From Bordetella parapertussis (lineage in GTDB: Bacteria > Pseudomonadota > Gammaproteobacteria > Burkholderiales > Burkholderiaceae_C), in contig CAMDXA010000007.1 in NCBI GenBank assembly GCA_945878065.1, positions 1-64,000 of the forward strand: a stretch of 64,000 nt of DNA, written 5' to 3'. The notes under the pieces were generated by a model that had not been told where the DNA came from, ran no database searches, and saw only the letters and a program-made list of their open reading frames with translations. Positions 44,638-53,600 of this stretch are shown here, piece by piece (positions within the stretch are counted from its first letter, which is position 1; the number at the start of each line of letters is the position of its first letter). A program made the position numbers and the translations under genes.

Positions 44638-47238
44638 ATGCTGCCACCAACCTCTGACCTTGACCCTGTTGAAACCACAGAATGGCGCGATGCATTCGCC
44701 AGTGTTGTGCAGCTCCATGGCCCTGACCGCGCACGTTATTTGTTGGACCAATTGGTCGTGCTGGCACATCAGCAACACATTGGATGGTCACCCGAACTCG
44801 TCACGCCTTATGTCAACACGATTGCTGTACAAGCGCAACAGCCCTACCCTGGGGACTTGGCCATTGAAGAAAAGCTCGCTTCATTGATGCGTTGGAACGC
44901 CTTGGCGATGGTGGCACGGGCCAACAGCGCATACGGTGAACTAGGTGGACATATCGCCAGTTACGCCAGCGCCGCTGATTTGTTTGAAGTGGGCTACAAC
45001 CACTTTTTTCACGCGCGGGATTCACATCACCAAGGTGACTTGGTATTTTTTCAACCGCACAGTGCGCCGGGTGTCTATGCACGGGCTTATTTGGAAGGCC
45101 GTTTGAGCGAAGAAGATTTGTCGCACTACAGGCAAGAGTTGAAAGCGCCGCGTCTGGCAGCACGCGGTTTATCCAGCTACCCGCATCCTTGGTTGATGCC
45201 AGACTTTTGGCAATTTCCCACCGGATCTATGGGCCTGGGCCCCATCAGCGCCATCTACCACGCGCGTTTCATGCGTTACTTGACTCACCGCGGTTTGCTC
45301 AACTGCGAAGGTCGAAAAGTTTGGGGGGTTTTTGGTGACGGCGAAATGGATGAACCCGAGAGCATGAGCGCACTCACGCTGGCTTCACGCGAGCGGTTGG
45401 ATAACTTGGTCTGGGTAGTGAACTGCAATTTACAACGTCTGGATGGCCCAGTGCGCGGTAACGGTCGCATCATCGATGAACTTGAAAAATTGTTTCGTGG
45501 TGCCGGATGGAATGTCATCAAATTGATTTGGGGCAGTGATTGGGATGGCCTATTTGCACGCGACACCAGCAATGCATTGGTCAAAGCATTTGCCAACACG
45601 GTGGATGGCCAAATGCAAACCTTCGCCGCCAAAGATGGACAATTCAACAGAGAAACTTTTTTTGGACAAAACCCCGCATTGGCACAACTTGCTCAAGGCT
45701 TGACCGATGAGCAAATTGACAGGCTTAAACGCGGCGGACACGATCTGGTGAAAATCCACGCAGCCTATGCGGCAGCAAGTGCACACCGGGGGCAACCCAC
45801 AGTCATATTGGCTCACACCAAAAAAGGATACGGCATGGGCCAAGCCGGTCAAGGCAAGATGACCACGCACAGCCAGAAAAAATTGGATGAGTCGGCATTG
45901 CTAGCGTTTCGTAACCGGTTCAACTTGCCTTTGTCTGACGAGCAAACCACACAACTGGCATTTTTCAAGCCAGCGTCAGACAGCCCTGAAATGCAATATT
46001 TGCACGCCAAGCGTGAAGCGCTGGGTGGCTATTTGCCTAAACGACATACCGACTGCGAACCACTGACTGTGCCTGCCTTGAATAGCTATGCCGGTTTTGC
46101 ATTGCAGGCCGACGGCAAAGAGATGTCCACCACGATGGCATTTGTGCGCATGTTGGGGCAATTGTTAAAAGACTCCGAGTTGGGGCCGCGTGTGGTTCCT
46201 ATCGTGGCAGATGAAGCGCGTACTTTCGGTATGGCCAATTTGTTCAAGCAGGTGGGTATTTATTCCAGCGTCGGCCAGCAATACGAACCGGAAGATATCG
46301 GTTCAGTGCTGAGTTACCGGGAGGCCATGGATGGCCAAATTTTGGAAGAAGGCATAAGTGAGGCTGGCGCCATCGCCAGTTGGACCGCGGCAGCCACCAG
46401 TTACAGCGTGCACGGATTGGCCATGCTGCCTTTTTATATTTATTACTCGATGTTTGGGTTTCAACGTGTGGGCGACGCCATATGGGCCGCCGCAGATCAA
46501 CGTGCGCGTGGTTTCTTGATGGGCGCCACATCAGGCAGAACCACACTTGGCGGAGAAGGCTTGCAACACCAAGACGGCAGCAGCCATTTGATTGCGGCAA
46601 CCATCCCCAATTGCAAAGCCTATGACCCGGCTTTCGCCGGAGAAATGGCCGTGATCGTGGACCACGGCATGCGCGAAATGTTGATCGAACAAAAAGATGT
46701 GTTTTATTACGTCACGCTGATGAATGAAAACTATGCCCAACCGGATCTGCCCGCATCGGTCCACGACCAGTTGCTCAAAGGCGGCTACTTGTATGCAACC
46801 GCTCCATTGGGCTTAGGACCAAAAGCCCCTAGCGTCAGTTTGCTCGGTTCAGGCGCCATTCTGTGTGAAGTTGTCAAAGCGGCGGCCTTGCTGGCAGAAC
46901 AAGGTATCGCAGCGGAAGTGTTCAGCATCACCAGTTGGAGTGAACTTGCCAGAGACGGACTGCGCACCGAGCAAGCTGCAATGGCCCATGAAAAGTCGCC
47001 CGTGGCATTTGTCACAAGCCTGCTTGCTGAGCACAAAGGGCCGGTGATTGCCGCCACTGACTATGTTCGGGCTGTGCCTGAAAGTATTCGTGCCTATTTG
47101 CCACAGAGCCGTCGCTACATCACTTTGGGAACAGATGGCTTTGGCAGAAGCGATACGCGCCAAGAGTTGCGCTCGTTTTTCAATGTAGATGCTGCCAGCA
47201 TTGTGAGCGCCGCGATATTTGCACTAGAAAAAAACTGA
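44638..47238 (+). CDS. Second homodimeric 2-oxoacid dehydrogenase E1 (AceE/MdeB-like)
   Basis: An 866-residue TPP enzyme, paralogous to aceE at 8438-11149. TPP region FGDGEMDEPESMSALTLASR and NCNLQRLDGPVRGNG are conserved; the N-terminal AIEEKLASLMRWNALAMVAR is likewise aligned. It has an AceE-like domain order but is 37 residues shorter. With a divergent Lrp regulator and no E2/E3 genes, it resembles MdeB, proposed to act on 2-oxobutyrate from methionine or threonine breakdown using the shared E2/E3. No mdeA is present. A standard pyruvate isoenzyme remains possible. ATG 44638 is chosen at the conserved N-terminus. Confidence 0.9.
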   Translation: MLPPTSDLDPVETTEWRDAFASVVQLHGPDRARYLLDQLVVLAHQQHIGWSPELVTPYVNTIAVQAQQPYPGDLAIEEKLASLMRWNALAMVARANSAYGELGGHIASYASAADLFEVGYNHFFHARDSHHQGDLVFFQPHSAPGVYARAYLEGRLSEEDLSHYRQELKAPRLAARGLSSYPHPWLMPDFWQFPTGSMGLGPISAIYHARFMRYLTHRGLLNCEGRKVWGVFGDGEMDEPESMSALTLASRERLDNLVWVVNCNLQRLDGPVRGNGRIIDELEKLFRGAGWNVIKLIWGSDWDGLFARDTSNALVKAFANTVDGQMQTFAAKDGQFNRETFFGQNPALAQLAQGLTDEQIDRLKRGGHDLVKIHAAYAAASAHRGQPTVILAHTKKGYGMGQAGQGKMTTHSQKKLDESALLAFRNRFNLPLSDEQTTQLAFFKPASDSPEMQYLHAKREALGGYLPKRHTDCEPLTVPALNSYAGFALQADGKEMSTTMAFVRMLGQLLKDSELGPRVVPIVADEARTFGMANLFKQVGIYSSVGQQYEPEDIGSVLSYREAMDGQILEEGISEAGAIASWTAAATSYSVHGLAMLPFYIYYSMFGFQRVGDAIWAAADQRARGFLMGATSGRTTLGGEGLQHQDGSSHLIAATIPNCKAYDPAFAGEMAVIVDHGMREMLIEQKDVFYYVTLMNENYAQPDLPASVHDQLLKGGYLYATAPLGLGPKAPSVSLLGSGAILCEVVKAAALLAEQGIAAEVFSITSWSELARDGLRTEQAAMAHEKSPVAFVTSLLAEHKGPVIAATDYVRAVPESIRAYLPQSRRYITLGTDGFGRSDTRQELRSFFNVDAASIVSAAIFALEKN

Positions 47239-47284
47239 CACACACTGCGTGACTTTTATGCAGTGCGTCGGTAACGGCTTCGAA

Positions 47285-48367
47285 TCACGTATGGGATTGT
47301 TCAAACCGGTGCATGTAATCACGAAGGCGCTCGACATGGACCAAAGGCATGGCGTTGTAAATGGAAGCGCGCATACCGCCGGCAGAGCGATGGCCGCGCA
47401 ATTGCACCATGCCCTCTTTTTCCGCCCCTTGCAAGAACGCATCGTTAAGGGATGCATCGCGCAAAAAGAAAGTGACATTCATGCGCGAACGGTCTGCATG
47501 CTGGACCTTGTTAAAAAATAAACGGCTATGGTCTAAGTAGTCATACAACATATCGGCTTTGCGCTGGTTTAGCGATTGCATAGCTTGCAAACCGCCTTGT
47601 TGTTGGATGTGCTGCAGCACCAAGCCCATGATGTAGATGGCGTAGGTAGGTGGCGTGTTGTACATAGATGACTGTTCATCCTGCAATTGGTAATTGAAGG
47701 CCGATGGCGTGACAGGCAATGCATGGCCAAACAAGTCGCGACGCACGATGACCAAGGTCACGCCGGAAGGCCCCATGTTTTTTTGCGCGCCGGCATAAAT
47801 CACGCCGTAGCGAGCCACATCCAGTGGTGCAGACATGATGTTGGAAGACATGTCTGCCACCAACGGTATGCCACCGGTGTCGGGTATCCAGTGGCACTCC
47901 ACCCCACCGATGGTTTCATTGCTGCACATGTGCACATACGACGCATGGGGAGATATCTGCCATTGGTCTTCTTGCGGCACGGATAAAAATCCGTTGTCGC
48001 TGCTGCTGGCCGCGACATTTACCTGCCCATACTTGCCCGCTTCCTTCATGGATTTTTCGGACCACACGCCGCTCACCACATAGTCGGCAACACCGGTTTT
48101 AGCGATCAGGTTCATGGGCAATATGGCATTTTGCGCAATCGCCCCGCCTTGCATGAACAGCACCGCATAGTTGTCTGGCACCTGCAGCAATTGGCGAGCC
48201 AATGAATGCGTGTTTGCCAATATTTCACTGAATTCCGGGCCGCGGTGGCTCATTTCCATCACCGACATGCCACTGCCTCGCCAATCAAGCATGTCAGTGG
48301 CCGCCAGTCGCAGCACCTCCTCCGGCAAAGTGGCTGGACCAGAGCTAAAGTTGATCACACGTGACAT
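47285..48367 (-). CDS. serC: Phosphoserine aminotransferase
   Basis: A 360-residue PLP enzyme of serine and pyridoxine synthesis. Start MSRVINFSSGPATLPEEVLR is the family signature; VLFMQGGAIAQNAILPMNL, the PLP region GVIYAGAQKNMGPSGVTLVI (with the Schiff-base lysine) and ELRGHRSAGGMRASIYNAM-like end segments are present. Length is standard. It converges on the second E1 gene with 46 bases between. Confidence 0.96.
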   Translation of the reverse strand: MSRVINFSSGPATLPEEVLRLAATDMLDWRGSGMSVMEMSHRGPEFSEILANTHSLARQLLQVPDNYAVLFMQGGAIAQNAILPMNLIAKTGVADYVVSGVWSEKSMKEAGKYGQVNVAASSSDNGFLSVPQEDQWQISPHASYVHMCSNETIGGVECHWIPDTGGIPLVADMSSNIMSAPLDVARYGVIYAGAQKNMGPSGVTLVIVRRDLFGHALPVTPSAFNYQLQDEQSSMYNTPPTYAIYIMGLVLQHIQQQGGLQAMQSLNQRKADMLYDYLDHSRLFFNKVQHADRSRMNVTFFLRDASLNDAFLQGAEKEGMVQLRGHRSAGGMRASIYNAMPLVHVERLRDYMHRFEQSHT

Positions 48368-48436
48368 GAACAATTGGCTTTCAAAAAATGAATTAAGTAT
48401 ATGGAGTTAAAGACTTATTCTTGAAAAATAGGCATA

Positions 48437-48889
48437 ATGAAACATCTTTCTACTGGGTTCGCCCTGATTTATATGAATGGTTCGAAAGCTTGTATTTTGC
48501 TGGTAGGCAGTCTGTTGCTTGGGGCATGTGCCAGCCAATCTTCAAAAGCAATTGCCAAACTCGACAGTAGCAGCCCTGAATTCAGCTCTGCTCCTTGCCA
48601 AAACGCCAGGCAGAATGCCTGGCTTTACGATGAAGCGAATAAAACCAAACTATGGGCAGGTCCTTCAGTCATTTTTCTTGCTGGACCCTTGGCGGTCATC
48701 CCTGTTCTGGCCACCAACATCGGTTTGAATTCGGCAGACCACATACAAGCCAATGATATTTCCACGCAATGTGGCGGACAACCCTTGACACAAAAAGCAC
48801 TGAGCCAAAACATAGCACTGGATGCCACGATTTCAGTGGCAGTGGGCGGCATTGCACCTGCCATCGCGCCCAAAGTCACCGCCCCCTGA
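48437..48889 (+). CDS. Putative lipoprotein
   Basis: A 150-residue protein with lipobox LLGACAS (in KACILLVGSLLLGACASQSS). The true start may be ATG 48473, which places the signal sequence directly at the N-terminus; 48437 adds 12 residues. The mature part holds a hydrophobic segment (AGPSVIFLAGPLAVIPVLAT) and Cys residues CQNARQNAW and TQCGGQP. It abuts the convergent MerR gene. Not recognised. Confidence 0.65.
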   Translation: MKHLSTGFALIYMNGSKACILLVGSLLLGACASQSSKAIAKLDSSSPEFSSAPCQNARQNAWLYDEANKTKLWAGPSVIFLAGPLAVIPVLATNIGLNSADHIQANDISTQCGGQPLTQKALSQNIALDATISVAVGGIAPAIAPKVTAP

Positions 48890-48891
48890 AA

Positions 48892-49890
48892 CTATTCGGT
48901 CAAATCGATTTTTTCATGCGTAGCAATACGCTCTAGCGCTTGCTCAAACAAAGCCCTGGCTGAACCGGACACTGCCGTCAAATAACTGTGCAAGCGTGCA
49001 TCTTCGGTTGTTCTGCTCAAGCATTCTTGGCTGTAGGCTTCAAAACTGTTGAGCATGCCGAGCAAGTCTGCGACATGACGAGGGCATTCACACAGGACAT
49101 TGGTAGAGATGCCCGCCATGCGTTGCAACACGCGGTCGCTGTATTTGCGAGCGGGAATAATGCCAGTGCTGCTGGTTGCCGGCAAACTCCAACTGTTGTC
49201 TACATAAGCAATAGACTGGATGATGTCGCTCAACTCCAGATCGGAGACCGGCTCGCGCCGGGCAATCACGCCGGCAGTGTGCAGAAACTGCAACACCGCA
49301 ACCGTAGCGAAATGGTAGATGAGGACACATCGCTTGACACCCAGTTGCTGCCTGAGTCGCTGTAAATCTTGCTGAATGGACACTTGCACCGAACCCATTT
49401 GCACCAACAAAATATCAGGGGTGGCGCTCACCGGTGTGGCCAAAGCTTGCTTGATGTCCGCAAACATGTGGTCTACCTTTAGCGTGGTTTGCCGCCCAAA
49501 CACTTGGGCAAATTTTTCTGTTTCAATCCGACTTGCCAGCGGAAAACCCACCACAGCCAATGAGATAAAGGCGGGGATAGAAGTTTTGTCGCTTTGCATG
49601 GACTTCGCTGCACGATGGTCATTCAACATGGACTGCAATTGCGGCACCGCGAAAGCGCCCATGGTGCTGATGGCGTGGCCATGCTGTGTCAATGTTTTCA
49701 ACAGCGTCAGCTTCAACACATCATGGTCACTGTAAAGCCGCTGCCCGCCCTCGGTCTTTGGCGGGGCAACCACGCCATATCGACGCTCCCACACCCGCAG
49801 GGTTGCCACGGGCACTCCGCATAAGTTGGCCACGGCACCAATACGGTGGACAGGAATAAATGCGGGGTCTGTGGCGGTAATTGTTTGCAT
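48892..49890 (-). CDS. MerR family regulator with a degenerate cobalamin-type C-terminus
   Basis: A 332-residue regulator. The MerR HTH is HRIGAVANLCGVPVATLRVW and ERRYGVVAPPKTEGGQRLYS. The long C-terminal part is organised like CarH/LitR-type B12-binding photoreceptors, with a Rossmann-like VSATPDILLVQMGSVQVS and VKRCVLIYHFATVAVLQFLH. The DxHxxG motif and the cobalamin-ligating histidine are not seen, so it probably does not bind B12 in the usual way. It is divergent from an Rrf2 regulator across an inverted repeat. Confidence 0.8.
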   Translation of the reverse strand: MQTITATDPAFIPVHRIGAVANLCGVPVATLRVWERRYGVVAPPKTEGGQRLYSDHDVLKLTLLKTLTQHGHAISTMGAFAVPQLQSMLNDHRAAKSMQSDKTSIPAFISLAVVGFPLASRIETEKFAQVFGRQTTLKVDHMFADIKQALATPVSATPDILLVQMGSVQVSIQQDLQRLRQQLGVKRCVLIYHFATVAVLQFLHTAGVIARREPVSDLELSDIIQSIAYVDNSWSLPATSSTGIIPARKYSDRVLQRMAGISTNVLCECPRHVADLLGMLNSFEAYSQECLSRTTEDARLHSYLTAVSGSARALFEQALERIATHEKIDLTE

Positions 49891-49906
49891 AAGCCTCCAT
49901 GATGAA

Positions 49907-49951
49907 TAGGTTTTGTTAAGTTATTCTACAGAAATTCCCCAGTAAAACCTA
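49907..49951. promoter_or_regulatory. Spaced inverted repeat between the MerR and Rrf2 genes
   Basis: The arms TAGGTTTT (49907-49914) and AAAACCTA (49944-49951) are separated by 29 bases just upstream of the MerR start at 49890. It is a candidate autoregulatory site for one of the two regulators. Confidence 0.4.
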
Positions 49952-50043
49952 GATTTATTTCTCAAATGTCTAGCATCCTATACATTACTCATCAAGACAC
50001 CTGAACAACACAAACAGGGTGCAACCACAACCGGGAGAAATAC

Positions 50044-50562
50044 ATGTTTTCCAGCTTGACAAGAAATGCCGTGAACACAGTGTTGTTGGTATGTAAAAAC
50101 CAACTCAATGGCCCAGTTACCACGCTGACCATCAGCAAGCGTTTGGGTTTGTCAATTTCCTACCTTGAAGCCTTGTTGTCCAAATTGAAAAAGTCTGGCT
50201 TTGTGGTGTCTTACCGCGGCCCCGGTGGCGGCTACTGCTCAAACGGCAAACCCTCCGAGCTCAAACTGATTGATATTGTTCGTGCATTTGATTTTGTCGA
50301 CACCACAAAAAGCAAGTCAACGCTCAAGCCGCAGGAATTCGACAAAGACTTGATCAAGTGGATGATGCAAGAGTTTTTAGAAAACCATTTGCAACATATG
50401 AACCTGGAGGAAGTCATGGCTCAGATGCCCGAGGAAATTTGGGGCGCTGAACCACAAAGAACCGCGACCTCAGAGCCGCGCAGATTCAAGCCATTGCAAA
50501 TCCATCGTTTGCCCAGTGGACCAAATTCGGTCTTCAATCTGGCGTCTTCCATGGCGGCTTGA
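50044..50562 (+). CDS. Rrf2 family regulator lacking a cysteine cluster
   Basis: A 172-residue Rrf2 protein. HTH and wing: TTLTISKRLGLSISYLEALL and SKLKKSGFVVSYRGPGGGYC. The family normally ligates an iron-sulfur cluster with three clustered cysteines (as in IscR); here only isolated cysteines at VCKN and GYCS are present, so cluster binding is doubtful. The C-terminus (about 95-172) is a long charged helix plus tail. A good purine leader (CCGGGAGAAATAC) precedes the start. It lies upstream of the DUF2236 gene. Confidence 0.85.
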   Translation: MFSSLTRNAVNTVLLVCKNQLNGPVTTLTISKRLGLSISYLEALLSKLKKSGFVVSYRGPGGGYCSNGKPSELKLIDIVRAFDFVDTTKSKSTLKPQEFDKDLIKWMMQEFLENHLQHMNLEEVMAQMPEEIWGAEPQRTATSEPRRFKPLQIHRLPSGPNSVFNLASSMAA

Positions 50563-50602
50563 CCGCATCATTAATTTCTTCTCGTTAATTCAACCACGAC
50601 AT

Positions 50603-51493
50603 ATGACAGCACCAGAGATGCCGCCCTTTGTGCGACGTCTCATTGGCCTTCGCATCAAACAACTGACTGGCTCAACCAGTTCCCCTGACGCATTTGCACA
50701 ACCGGCTGGAGACCCAGGTTTGCTGGGCCCAGACGCTGTGTCTTGGCGGGTTCACGCCCATTTCGTGGGCATGATGGTGGGTGGCCTGTCATCCTTGATG
50801 TTGCAAGCCCTGCATCCGCGCGCACTGGCGGCGGTGTGGGACCACTCCAATTTCAGAAGCAACCTCAAAGGCAGATTGGGAAGAACCGCATTTTTTGTGG
50901 CCGTTACCACTTACGGCGCAAAAGCAGATGCACTGTCAGCGATTGAACGTGTCAACCATATTCATGCGCATGTGAAAGGCCAAATGCCGGACGGCAACCC
51001 CTACGTTGCGAATGAACCCGAGTTATTGCGCTGGGTACATCTGGCTGAAGTCACCAGTTTTTTAAAGGGCTACCAATGGTTGTCCACCCGACCACTAAGC
51101 GCTTTTGAAGAGAACACCTACATCGCAGAAATGGCAACCATCGGACAACGCCTAGGAGCGGACCCATTGCCGACAGATGCGCTGCGCAGTGATGAAGCTT
51201 TGAAGACATTTCAACCTGACTTGCGATTCGATGACCGAACCCAAGAAATTTTGCGTGTGATTGAAAACTATCCGGTCGACCTGTGGGATCTGCCGTTCAT
51301 GAAATTGGTGATACAAGCCAGTTTTCACATATTGCCCGATTGGGCGATTCATATGTTGCGTAAACCGGTCGCCTGCGAATGGGAAAAGCAAATTGTTCGC
51401 CAGGCCTTACGCATCGCGTCAGCGCCAGTTCAAGCGACCTTGGATATCGATGGAGTCGCTGCCCATGCCAGACGCCGGGCTCAAGCCTGTTAA
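50603..51493 (+). CDS. DUF2236 / MpaB-type oxygenase-like protein
   Basis: A 296-residue protein with VSWRVHAHFVGMMVGGLSSL, LMLQALHPRALAAVWDHSNF and ERVNHIHAHVKGQMPDGNPY, the DUF2236 pattern with histidines expected to ligate heme or iron as in latex-clearing rubber oxygenases. RWVHLAEVTSFLKGYQWL continues the core. It may be an oxygenase of unknown substrate. ATG 50603 is chosen just before the family core; the frame is open further upstream over the Rrf2 gene end. It overlaps the convergent zinc-ribbon gene by four bases. Confidence 0.85.
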   Translation: MTAPEMPPFVRRLIGLRIKQLTGSTSSPDAFAQPAGDPGLLGPDAVSWRVHAHFVGMMVGGLSSLMLQALHPRALAAVWDHSNFRSNLKGRLGRTAFFVAVTTYGAKADALSAIERVNHIHAHVKGQMPDGNPYVANEPELLRWVHLAEVTSFLKGYQWLSTRPLSAFEENTYIAEMATIGQRLGADPLPTDALRSDEALKTFQPDLRFDDRTQEILRVIENYPVDLWDLPFMKLVIQASFHILPDWAIHMLRKPVACEWEKQIVRQALRIASAPVQATLDIDGVAAHARRRAQAC

Positions 51494-52269
51494 GTCGATT
51501 GCGTCCACACCTGCTGACAAGTCGGGCATTTGATCTCCATCCGTTTGTAGACATCAATGCGGCACTTCTGGCCACATGAAGGACAACTGACAATCGCCTT
51601 TCCATGACTGATCTGTGGCCTTTCCAACTCTTGGTCTGTCAATGTGATCGGTACGCGCAAATCGAATATTTGACTGGCCTTGAAGCTAACCTGATAAGCG
51701 GGACGGGGCAAATCTACTCTGGCGAAATCACCGGCTTGCACCGTGAGCGGATACAGCTTGTCTCCGATATGGCTTTCTGCGGCATACCAGCGCCTTGAAT
51801 TCGGAGGCTTCATCAATTGCAAAATGCTGGGGTCTTGAGACACGCGACTGGATTCATCCACCAAAAAACGGATGGCATCTAATTGCTGCCTGACTTCGTG
51901 TTCCGACGCGCTTTTGTGGGTGTAGTAGTAATAACCAAAATACACGCACGCTTTCAAGTCATTGCCAAAGGAATACCACTTGAGCACCAAAATGCGCAAA
52001 GCGTCAATGAATTTCAGCAGATCAGCGTTCACACCGATCACCCGGTCATTGACCATGGCCACCAGCAAAAGATTGAGTGAACTGGTCAAGCCCGTGCTTT
52101 GATGTATGCCTTGGGGCTGGTTAAACATATTTTTTTGTTCGATGCTGTGGTGTGCCACCGAAAGTGCGCGAAAGTATTCTGGCAAGGCAGCGCTGACATG
52201 GGGTAACAACTTTAAAAAAGCTTCCTTGTCACGGCTCGTCGAACGGTACTTCTCAAACGGGTATTCCAT
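51490..52269 (-). CDS. Unknown protein with C-terminal zinc ribbon (gene 4 of four-gene operon)
   Basis: A 259-residue protein. Residues 1-150 are predicted helical (LKLLPHVSAALPEYFRALSV, FIDALRILVLKWYSFGNDLK), followed by a beta region and a C-terminal zinc ribbon made by VSCPSCGQKCRIDVY and IKCPTCQQVW. No signal peptide. It is the last of four minus-strand genes packed within 3 to 11 bases of each other (51490-55001). Its association with a J-domain protein hints at chaperone-linked work, but it is not recognised. Confidence 0.7.
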   Translation of the reverse strand: MEYPFEKYRSTSRDKEAFLKLLPHVSAALPEYFRALSVAHHSIEQKNMFNQPQGIHQSTGLTSSLNLLLVAMVNDRVIGVNADLLKFIDALRILVLKWYSFGNDLKACVYFGYYYYTHKSASEHEVRQQLDAIRFLVDESSRVSQDPSILQLMKPPNSRRWYAAESHIGDKLYPLTVQAGDFARVDLPRPAYQVSFKASQIFDLRVPITLTDQELERPQISHGKAIVSCPSCGQKCRIDVYKRMEIKCPTCQQVWTQST

Positions 52270-52278
52270 ATAGCGCGC

Positions 52279-52782
52279 CTAACTTGCGTTTAATTTTTCG
52301 ATGATCAGATTTTTCAATTCAGTGAAGCTGTACCTGACCTCCTTGCCGTCGAGTTTATTGACATAGTGATTGGTCCACCCGTACTGAATGGTCAATGAGT
52401 TACCAAATAACTCCTCATACAAATGAAGCATTTGAAATTCATCAATCTTGTTGCTCGCCAAATGAGACAACACTGTTTCGTGTTTATCTGAGGACTTAAC
52501 AGGCTGCGCTTCGTGCACAGGGGATGACTGCGGCGAAGGTTCTTCGGGGCGCTTGTGCTTGTCGGTAAATTTCTTCCAAGCTGCATCAAATTCTTTGCGC
52601 TTGCGGGCGGTGCCAAGCATGGCGTGCGCGTGATTGAGCTCAGCCATGATTTCCGTATAAAGGAATTTCTTCTCGGGATGCCGATCCGGGTGGTATTTTT
52701 GTGCCAACGCTTTGTAAGCTGCTTTTATCACCTCGTTTTCAGCGGTATGCAGCAACCCCAAGACTTGGTACAAATCCTTCAT
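52279..52782 (-). CDS. J-domain (DnaJ-like) protein (gene 3 of four-gene operon)
   Basis: A 167-residue protein whose N-terminal J domain (1-65) carries MKDLYQVLGLLHTAENEVIK and the essential HPD in AQKYHPDRHPEKK. It should stimulate an Hsp70 ATPase. The region after a Pro-rich linker (about 75-95) is different: HLYEELFGNSLTIQYGW and YSFTELKNLIIEKLNAS. It lacks the Gly/Phe and zinc-finger domains of DnaJ. It starts three bases after the previous gene stop. Confidence 0.88.
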   Translation of the reverse strand: MKDLYQVLGLLHTAENEVIKAAYKALAQKYHPDRHPEKKFLYTEIMAELNHAHAMLGTARKRKEFDAAWKKFTDKHKRPEEPSPQSSPVHEAQPVKSSDKHETVLSHLASNKIDEFQMLHLYEELFGNSLTIQYGWTNHYVNKLDGKEVRYSFTELKNLIIEKLNAS

Positions 52783-52785
52783 ACG

Positions 52786-53589
52786 TCAACCAGCCAGCGC
52801 ATGAAAACTGAGGGATTTGACACGGGCGTTTTCAAAGTACGCCTTCCAGAAATCTAACAACATAGGGTCCAAGGTGCGGGGACTGCTATTGACCAAATAC
52901 ACTTCTACATGAACTTGTGAAAAATCAACAAACAATTTGCTGGCCGCATAACTGCTGGCGTATGCTTCAAAACCAACAGGCTTGCCATACATGGTCAGAG
53001 ACTTGCTGTTTTGCAGCATATCCGAGAGCACGTATAAGCGCACTTCACCGTTGATTTTTTGTTTTTGTATGGAATTGAGATTGACCAGTTGCAGCATTTC
53101 CAAAATAGGCGATTCATTGGCAGCTTGCACATTCATCATGCCCTCAGTAACGGACAACATGGGCTCAATGAAGTGTTTGATGTATTGCTGCTTGAGTGCT
53201 TTGAGATTGGCCGTCAATTCACTTTTGTCATGGCCGTCACCGGGATTGCACAGCTCAAAAAGTGGCTTGGTGTTGGCCTGGAAATCGTCACCCAGGGCAT
53301 ACACCGACAACAATTGGCCAGGGGGTGTTGAGTCGACCAACTTTTTGATAAAAATGTCCAGCGATGTCTTTTGCGCCAAATTAAACGGGTCGGTTCTATC
53401 TATCAACACCACCCGTTGACCGCCCGGGCCTTCAGCGGGGCACATCGTCACCGGGTCCAAGCCGGGCTTGCGTTGCAGATTCCACCAAAACGCAGAGGCA
53501 ATACCTGCCAGCACCAAAGAAACAAAGAACACGCTGAAAAGTATGTTGCTTCTTGTTTTGCGCTTTTGCGATCTGGTTTGACGTGCCAT
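52786..53589 (-). CDS. Membrane-anchored protein with a VWA-like N-terminal motif (gene 2 of four-gene operon)
   Basis: A 267-residue protein with a positively charged N-terminus and one transmembrane helix (ILFSVFFVSLVLAGIASAFW). The periplasmic-side domain starts QRVVLIDRTDPFNLAQK, an Asp-rich loop like a degenerate VWA metal site, and continues LDIFIKKLVDSTPPGQLLSV with strands VRLYVLSDMLQNS and VEVYLVNSS. The pattern looks like a VWA-type alpha/beta fold but lacks a full DxSxS site. It lies 11 bases after the membrane coiled-coil gene. No established function. Confidence 0.7.
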   Translation of the reverse strand: MARQTRSQKRKTRSNILFSVFFVSLVLAGIASAFWWNLQRKPGLDPVTMCPAEGPGGQRVVLIDRTDPFNLAQKTSLDIFIKKLVDSTPPGQLLSVYALGDDFQANTKPLFELCNPGDGHDKSELTANLKALKQQYIKHFIEPMLSVTEGMMNVQAANESPILEMLQLVNLNSIQKQKINGEVRLYVLSDMLQNSKSLTMYGKPVGFEAYASSYAASKLFVDFSQVHVEVYLVNSSPRTLDPMLLDFWKAYFENARVKSLSFHALAG

Positions 53590-53600
53590 AACAAAAATGC

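Noticed and set aside
47243..47265. CACTGC/GCAGTG hairpin between the second E1 gene and serC as a bidirectional terminator
   Set aside because: The stem is only six bases with a long loop and no U tract.
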